Shown here in pieces: positions 59,643 to 64,000 of a stretch of 64,000 nucleotides of DNA (its first letter is position 1; the number at the start of each line of letters is the position of its first letter). The position numbers and the translations under genes were made by a program. Below the pieces are notes generated by a model that saw nothing but the letters and a program-made list of their open reading frames with translations, did no database searches and was not told the DNA's origin. The DNA is from JAOAGA01 sp964540515 (lineage in GTDB: Bacteria; CALINM01). The stretch spans positions 57,736-121,735 of the forward strand of contig CAZIMS010000009.1 in assembly GCA_964540515.1 (NCBI GenBank). The letters are read 5' to 3'.

Positions 59643-60712
59643 GAGCAAGTTATGAATATTTTATGAGAGTTGCCTTAAGCCTTGCCAAAAAGGGGATTGG
59701 CATGGTTTCTCCTAACCCTCCAGTAGGCGCCCTATTAGTTAAAGAAAATAAAATAATATCAAGAGGTTATCACAAGAGGTATGGTGGGCCTCATGCAGAG
59801 GTCTATGCGCTCGAAGGTATTACTAAAGATGATTTAAAAGAGGCAGCTTTATTTGTAACATTAGAGCCCTGTGCGCATTTTGGAAAGACCCCCCCCTGTG
59901 CAAAGATGATTTTAGAAAAGGGTGTAAAGAAGGTTATCATTGGAATTAAAGATAAAAACCCTTTAGTATCAGGGAAAGGGATAGATATACTTAAGAGTGG
60001 CGGGGTAGAAGTGATAGAAGGGGTTTTGAAGGAGGAGCTAGAAAGCTTTTATGCCCCCTTTTTTAAATATATTTTAGAAAAGATGCCTTTTATAACTCTA
60101 AAATTTGCTCAAACAGTAGATGGAAAAAACTCTCCTTTAAAGGGACCAAGGTATCTTGTCTCAGAAAAGACCTTAAGATACGTTCATAAACTTAGATACC
60201 AGTCGGATGGAATAATGGTCGGTGTTAATACTATTTTTTCAGATAATCCATCTCTTGATATTCGGTATTATCATAAAAAAAAGGATCTCCTTAAAGTGGT
60301 TCTTGACACAAAAGGTAGGTTGAAAGGTGATGAAAGGATATTCAAAAGTCCAGGAGATGTAATAATTTATACCGCAAACAGTTCATTGAAGGAGAAAAAA
60401 ATTTCAGCAGAGATAGTGGTCGTTGATAAAGTAGATAATCTACTCAATTTAAAAACAATTCTTAGTGATCTTGCCAAAAGAAAAGTACAAAATCTCCTCG
60501 TGGAGGGTGGCGGGATATTAAGTTTCCAATTAATAGAGAAAAGACTGGTGGACAGACTTATTGTTATTATTAGTCCATATATTTTAGGTGGCCATAGGCA
60601 TTTATCAGTATCAGGTCCTGGTTTTATAACATTAGAAGAGTCCTTCTTTTTAGATAAATACACTACAAAGAAGATAGATAGAGACTTGATTATAAGCTGG
60701 GATAGGTTTTAA
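59639..60712 (+). CDS. ribD: Bifunctional riboflavin deaminase/reductase RibD
   Basis: 357 residues. N-terminal deaminase with HAEVYALEG and PCAHFGKTPPCAKMI; C-terminal reductase with LKFAQTVDGKNS, GIMVGVNTIFSDNPSL and LLVEGGGILSFQLI. It performs the second and third steps from GTP to the riboflavin ring. First gene of ribD-ribE-ribBA-ribH. Confidence 0.96.
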   Translation: MRASYEYFMRVALSLAKKGIGMVSPNPPVGALLVKENKIISRGYHKRYGGPHAEVYALEGITKDDLKEAALFVTLEPCAHFGKTPPCAKMILEKGVKKVIIGIKDKNPLVSGKGIDILKSGGVEVIEGVLKEELESFYAPFFKYILEKMPFITLKFAQTVDGKNSPLKGPRYLVSEKTLRYVHKLRYQSDGIMVGVNTIFSDNPSLDIRYYHKKKDLLKVVLDTKGRLKGDERIFKSPGDVIIYTANSSLKEKKISAEIVVVDKVDNLLNLKTILSDLAKRKVQNLLVEGGGILSFQLIEKRLVDRLIVIISPYILGGHRHLSVSGPGFITLEESFFLDKYTTKKIDRDLIISWDRF

Positions 60713-60751
60713 TACTTGTCTTTTTTAGAGTTAAAAGTTTAATATAATTAT

Positions 60752-61402
60752 ATGTTTACTGGGTTAATAGAAGAGATAGGAGTAATAAAATCGATCTCAG
60801 AAAAAGGAAGTGGAAAATTATTTGAGATTGAGTGTAATAAGGTTTTAAAAGATACGAAAATTGGTGATAGTATATCTGTAAATGGTATTTGTCTAACTGT
60901 TACCGAGATTAAGAATAGTTCTTATAAGGTTGATGTATCTAAAGAAACCTTAAGTATTAGTACTGCGAAATACTTTAGAGTGGGAGACAGAGTAAACTTA
61001 GAGAGAGCTCTCTCTCTTGCTGACAGATTAGGTGGGCACATTGTGACAGGTCACATAGATACTATAGGAAAGATTTTTGAGATTAGGAAAGAAGGAGATT
61101 TTTATGTTTTTAAGGTTGCCTATGAAAAACAATTTGATAAGTATGTGATTTTTAAGGGTTCTATCGCCATTGATGGTATTAGTCTCACAATAAATGAAAA
61201 GTTTAGTGGAGTGATTAGATTAAATATAATACCACATACCTATGATATTACAAATTTGAGATATTTAAAGATTGGAAACTTTGTAAACATTGAGTTTGAT
61301 ATATTGGGTAAGTATATTGAGAACCTATTAAAAGGCAACAAAGATTCTCTGAGCGAAGATTATTTAATCTCTAAAGGTTTTTTGGGGGGAAACTTTATAT
61401 GA
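60752..61402 (+). CDS. ribE: Riboflavin synthase alpha chain
   Basis: 216 residues made of two lumazine-binding repeats: MFTGLIEEIG / GDSISVNGICLTV / DVSKETL in the first half, and GHIVTGHIDTIG / GSIAIDGISLTIN / IIPHTYDIT in the second. It dismutates two lumazines to riboflavin. The 39-base gap from ribD has no ribosome site but contains TTAATA 7 bases and TATAAT 3 bases before the ATG; see findings on leaderless starts. No FMN riboswitch is present. Confidence 0.96.
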   Translation: MFTGLIEEIGVIKSISEKGSGKLFEIECNKVLKDTKIGDSISVNGICLTVTEIKNSSYKVDVSKETLSISTAKYFRVGDRVNLERALSLADRLGGHIVTGHIDTIGKIFEIRKEGDFYVFKVAYEKQFDKYVIFKGSIAIDGISLTINEKFSGVIRLNIIPHTYDITNLRYLKIGNFVNIEFDILGKYIENLLKGNKDSLSEDYLISKGFLGGNFI

Positions 61403-62601
61403 TATTGAAGAAGATGGAGAAGATTATAGAGCATTATAAAAATGGTGGAATGATAATTCTTGTAGATGATGAAGATAGAGAGAACGAAGGCGATTTTGCT
61501 GTTGCTGCTGAAAAGATAACACCCGAACTAATTAACGTTATGGCTAAAGAGGGTAGGGGATTAATTTGCTTGGCCCTTGACGAAGAGATTGTTAAGCAGC
61601 TTGATTTACCAATGATGGTTACGAGAAATACCTCAAGATTTGGCACAGCCTTTACCGTATCAATCGAAGCAAGAAAAGGCGTAACAACTGGCATCTCAGC
61701 CCATGACAGAGCAACGACTATATTAACAGCCGTAAATCCAACAGCAACACCAGACGATATTGTTACACCAGGGCATGTGTTTCCATTAAAAGCAAGAAAA
61801 GGAGGGGTGCTTGTTAGAGCAGGTCAGACGGAGGGTTCTGTTGATTTAGCAAGATTATCAGGGCTTAGACCTGCCTCTGTAATCTGTGAAATAATGAAAG
61901 ATGATGGGACAATGGCAAGAATGCCTGATTTGGAAGAGATATCAAAAAAGTTTAATGTTCCTATAGTAACGATTGCAGATATTATAGCCTATAGGATGAG
62001 AACTGAGAAGTTTGTGAGGAAGGAGGCAGAGGCAAAACTTCCTACTAAATATGGGGATTTTAAGATCCTTGTATATGTTAATGATATAGAGCCAGGTGAG
62101 ACTATAGTTTTACAAAAAGGAGAGATTACTCCAGAAGATGAAGTATTAGTGAGAGTCCACTCCGAATGTTTAACAGGAGATGTATTACATTCTCTTAGGT
62201 GTGATTGTGGTGAACAGCTAAAAAGGTCAATGGAGATGATAGAAGAAGAGGGAAAAGGGGTGATACTATATCTGCCGCAGGAAGGAAGAGGAATAGGAAT
62301 TCTTAACAAGATAAAGGCTTATAATCTACAAGATAAAGGTAAAGATACGGTGGAAGCAAATGAAGCCCTTGGTTTTAAGGCTGATTTGAGAGATTATGGG
62401 ATAGGTGCACAGATCCTTTCAGATTTGGGACTTAGAAAAATTAGACTTTTAACCAATAATCCTAAAAAATTGAAAGGGTTAGAAGGATACAATCTAACTA
62501 TAGTAGAAAGGGTGCCAATTGTTATTAAACCTACAGATTATAATGTAAGTTATCTAAAAACTAAAAAAGAGAAGTTAGGACATATGATAGAGAATATATG
62601 A
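61399..62601 (+). CDS. ribBA: Bifunctional DHBP synthase / GTP cyclohydrolase II
   Basis: 400 residues. RibB domain (1-~200) with VDDEDRENEGDFAVAAE and FGTAFTVSIEA. RibA domain with the zinc-binding SECLTGDVLHSLRCDCG, YLPQEGRGIGILNKI and DLRDYGIGAQIL. It supplies both precursors of the riboflavin ring. ATGA overlap with ribE. Confidence 0.97.
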   Translation: MILKKMEKIIEHYKNGGMIILVDDEDRENEGDFAVAAEKITPELINVMAKEGRGLICLALDEEIVKQLDLPMMVTRNTSRFGTAFTVSIEARKGVTTGISAHDRATTILTAVNPTATPDDIVTPGHVFPLKARKGGVLVRAGQTEGSVDLARLSGLRPASVICEIMKDDGTMARMPDLEEISKKFNVPIVTIADIIAYRMRTEKFVRKEAEAKLPTKYGDFKILVYVNDIEPGETIVLQKGEITPEDEVLVRVHSECLTGDVLHSLRCDCGEQLKRSMEMIEEEGKGVILYLPQEGRGIGILNKIKAYNLQDKGKDTVEANEALGFKADLRDYGIGAQILSDLGLRKIRLLTNNPKKLKGLEGYNLTIVERVPIVIKPTDYNVSYLKTKKEKLGHMIENI

Positions 62602-62616
62602 TTTTTAGGAGGCAAG

Positions 62617-63078
62617 ATGAGGATTATTGAGGCAAAATTAGATGGTAAGGGATTAAAAATAGCTATTGTAGTTAGCAGATTTAATAGCTTTATATCTGAA
62701 CAGCTTCTTTTAGGTGCCTTGGATGGCCTTAAAAGGCACAATGTTTCTGAAGATGCCATTGAGATCTATAAAGTTCCCGGAGCCTTTGAGATACCCCTTA
62801 TGTGTAAAAAACTCGCTGAAAAAGATTTTGATGCTATAATTGCCCTCGGTGCCGTTATAAGAGGAAATACTCCACACTTTGATTATGTTGCAAGTGAAGT
62901 TTCAAAAGGTGTTGCCATGGTGGGACTGGATAGTGGAAAACCAGTAATATTTGGCGTATTAACTACCGATACCATTGAGCAGGCTATTGAACGGGCTGGT
63001 ACCAAGGCAGGAAATAAAGGCTATGATGCAGCAATATCTGCTATAGAGATGGCGAGGCTTATTAAGGAGAATTTTTAA
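62617..63078 (+). CDS. ribH: 6,7-dimethyl-8-ribityllumazine synthase
   Basis: 153 residues. VVSRFNSFISEQLL, KVPGAFEIPLM, ALGAVIRGNTPHFDYV (catalytic His) and FGVLTTDTIEQAIERAG are lumazine synthase motifs. TTAGGAGG precedes the ATG. Its stop shares one base with the nusB start. Confidence 0.98.
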   Translation: MRIIEAKLDGKGLKIAIVVSRFNSFISEQLLLGALDGLKRHNVSEDAIEIYKVPGAFEIPLMCKKLAEKDFDAIIALGAVIRGNTPHFDYVASEVSKGVAMVGLDSGKPVIFGVLTTDTIEQAIERAGTKAGNKGYDAAISAIEMARLIKENF

Positions 63079-63497
63079 TGAAGAATAGGAGGAAGGCGAG
63101 GGAAAATGCCATCAAGATCCTTTATCAACTTGAGATGTCTGGATACTCTATAGAAGATTGCATTAAAATTTATTGGGAAGGTAACGAAGAGAAAGAAGAA
63201 ATCAAAGATTATTCAAACTATATAGCCCGAGGAGTATCTGCACATATCAAAGATATTGATAATAAGATTCAGTCTTTATCAAAAAACTGGTTTTTGGATA
63301 GAATGCACAAGGTAGATAAGGCAATCCTTCGCCTTAGCGCTTTTGAACTTTTGTTTTCACAAGATGTTCCCTATAAGGTAGCAATTGATGAGGCCCTTGA
63401 GTTGGCAAAGAAATTTGGTACCGATGAATCTAAAAAATTTATAAATGGCATATTAGATAAGTTTTATAAAGAGTATGTAAATAAAGATAAAAAATAA
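63078..63497 (+). CDS. nusB: Transcription antitermination factor NusB
   Basis: 139 residues, all helical. RRKARENAIKILYQLEMSG at the start, then LDRMHKVDKAILRLSAFELLF and KVAIDEALELAKKFGTDESKKF (split at 20) are standard. It is part of the rRNA antitermination complex. TAATG overlap with ribH; ribH-nusB is a common pair. Confidence 0.97.
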   Translation: MKNRRKARENAIKILYQLEMSGYSIEDCIKIYWEGNEEKEEIKDYSNYIARGVSAHIKDIDNKIQSLSKNWFLDRMHKVDKAILRLSAFELLFSQDVPYKVAIDEALELAKKFGTDESKKFINGILDKFYKEYVNKDKK

Positions 63498-63559
63498 GCA
63501 AAATTTTAGGTTAGCTCTTAAATGTTTAACTGCTATAGAAAAATATTAGGAGGTAGCTC

Positions 63560-63970
63560 ATAGAAAAATTGAAGAATTATGTCTTTTACGAGAAGAGCTT
63601 CCCATTGATAATAGCTTTTCTTGAGAGATGTGCTCTACCCTTAAAACCCCCTACAGTCTGCCTTGATTGGTACTTAAGAGGCGCCTTGACTAAATTGATT
63701 TTAGAGAAAAAAATAGATCTAAATAAAAGAGAGGTATTTCTTTATAGCACCAATAACTCTTTTTTTTGTAAAAATTTTATTTTTTACAGTTTAGGTTCAG
63801 AAGAAGAGATAAGAAATAACTCTCTTTCCTTTCTTTTAAAGCCCCTATCTGATGTCATATCTAAGCTGCGGATAAAAAACTTTTATATTATTCCTTCCCA
63901 GAATAGTCTTAATAAAATCAATGAATTAAGAGAAATTTTTAGAGACTATTACTGGGATTATCTCGACTAA
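63560..63970 (+). CDS. Protein of unknown function, apparent ATA start
   Basis: 136 residues if started at the ATA at 63560, which lies 6 bases after a perfect AGGAGG (63548-63553). The only conventional alternative is a TTG at 63569, 15 bases from that site. I recognise no family with confidence. DWYLRGALTKLI followed by REVFLYST and FIFYSLGSEEEI loosely recalls the N-terminal domain of M17 leucyl aminopeptidases, without any catalytic part. There is no signal peptide. It starts 63 bases after nusB and ends 30 bases before the window edge, so its own downstream partners are not visible. Confidence 0.6.
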   Translation: MEKLKNYVFYEKSFPLIIAFLERCALPLKPPTVCLDWYLRGALTKLILEKKIDLNKREVFLYSTNNSFFCKNFIFYSLGSEEEIRNNSLSFLLKPLSDVISKLRIKNFYIIPSQNSLNKINELREIFRDYYWDYLD

Positions 63971-64000
63971 AAATATATAAAATTTATAAAACTTTTATAA

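Noticed and set aside
1..64000. tRNA, rRNA, CRISPR arrays, prophage, insertion sequences, FMN or TPP riboswitches
   Set aside because: Gaps between genes were read by eye, including those before thiL and the rib genes; none showed the expected conserved cores, cloverleaf ends or spaced repeats.

Overview
The window is a continuous stretch of AT-rich bacterial chromosome, densely packed and mostly housekeeping. Lipid A/KDO synthesis genes (kdsA, kdsB, kdsC, kdsD), the Lsp/Lgt lipoprotein pathway and a LEA14-type lipoprotein point to a Gram-negative cell. HydE/F/G maturases, an FMN-dependent glutamate synthase-like oxidoreductase, a rubrerythrin-like ferritin and an Aquifex-type aconitase point to an anaerobe. 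From gene order and protein character I would place it in Deferribacterota (a Deferribacter/Calditerrivibrio/Flexistipes-like organism). That placement is from memory, not from a search. I saw no rRNA, tRNA, CRISPR array, phage or insertion sequence.

Layout. 1-2.8 kb: partial rmuC, yajQ, a SAM methyltransferase, a DciA-like protein and trmN6. 2.8-8.3 kb (minus): an operon of a YfgM-like TPR protein, a PaaK-type ligase, a GH57 glycosidase, a DUF1015 protein and trmN6. 8.4-14.1 kb: a transglutaminase-like protein and a Cys-rich DUF2769-type protein, divergently transcribed; then queC, ileS, lspA, lgt. 14.1-16.2 kb: an FMN glutamate synthase-like enzyme behind a 390-base AT-rich leader and ahead of a strong terminator. 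16.2-22.2 kb (minus): hydG-hydE-hydF and a protein fusing a ferredoxin/[FeFe]-hydrogenase-like sensor to a sigma-54 AAA+ activator, behind a textbook sigma-54 promoter and a leader terminator. 22.4-25.8 kb: aconitase, a 48-residue zinc-ribbon peptide, a ferritin-like protein and an exported nuclease. 25.8-29.4 kb (minus): a hybrid kinase and a REC-HD-GYP-GGDEF regulator. 29.5-33.5 kb: pabB, pabC, and an iron-sulfur/cytochrome b pair with no catalytic partner. 33.5-39.7 kb (minus): lipoprotein, kdsB, pyrG, kdsA, kdsD, kdsC, thiL. 39.8-40.0 kb: a MITE-like palindromic element. 40.0-49.6 kb: chaN, a PC4 protein, then rpsB-tsf-pyrH-frr, rpsU, purC, uppS-cdsA-dxr-rseP-tsaB. 49.7-57 kb: yceD-rpmF-plsX-fabH-acyl-CoA dehydrogenase-fabD-fabG-acpP-fabF. 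57-63.5 kb: an rpiB-glyA fusion, comEB, nrdR, ribD, ribE, ribBA, ribH, nusB, and an unrecognised protein at the right edge.

The most interesting system is the hyd block. A sigma-54 promoter, an apparent attenuator, three H-cluster maturases and a one-protein Fe-S sensor/activator sit in one minus-strand unit. This suggests a self-regulated hydrogen or redox response. Three other points stand out. Two genes are best explained by AUA start codons. A recurring set of genes lacks a Shine-Dalgarno sequence and has a -10-like box 6-8 bases before the start codon, suggesting leaderless mRNAs. RpiB and GlyA are fused into one protein.
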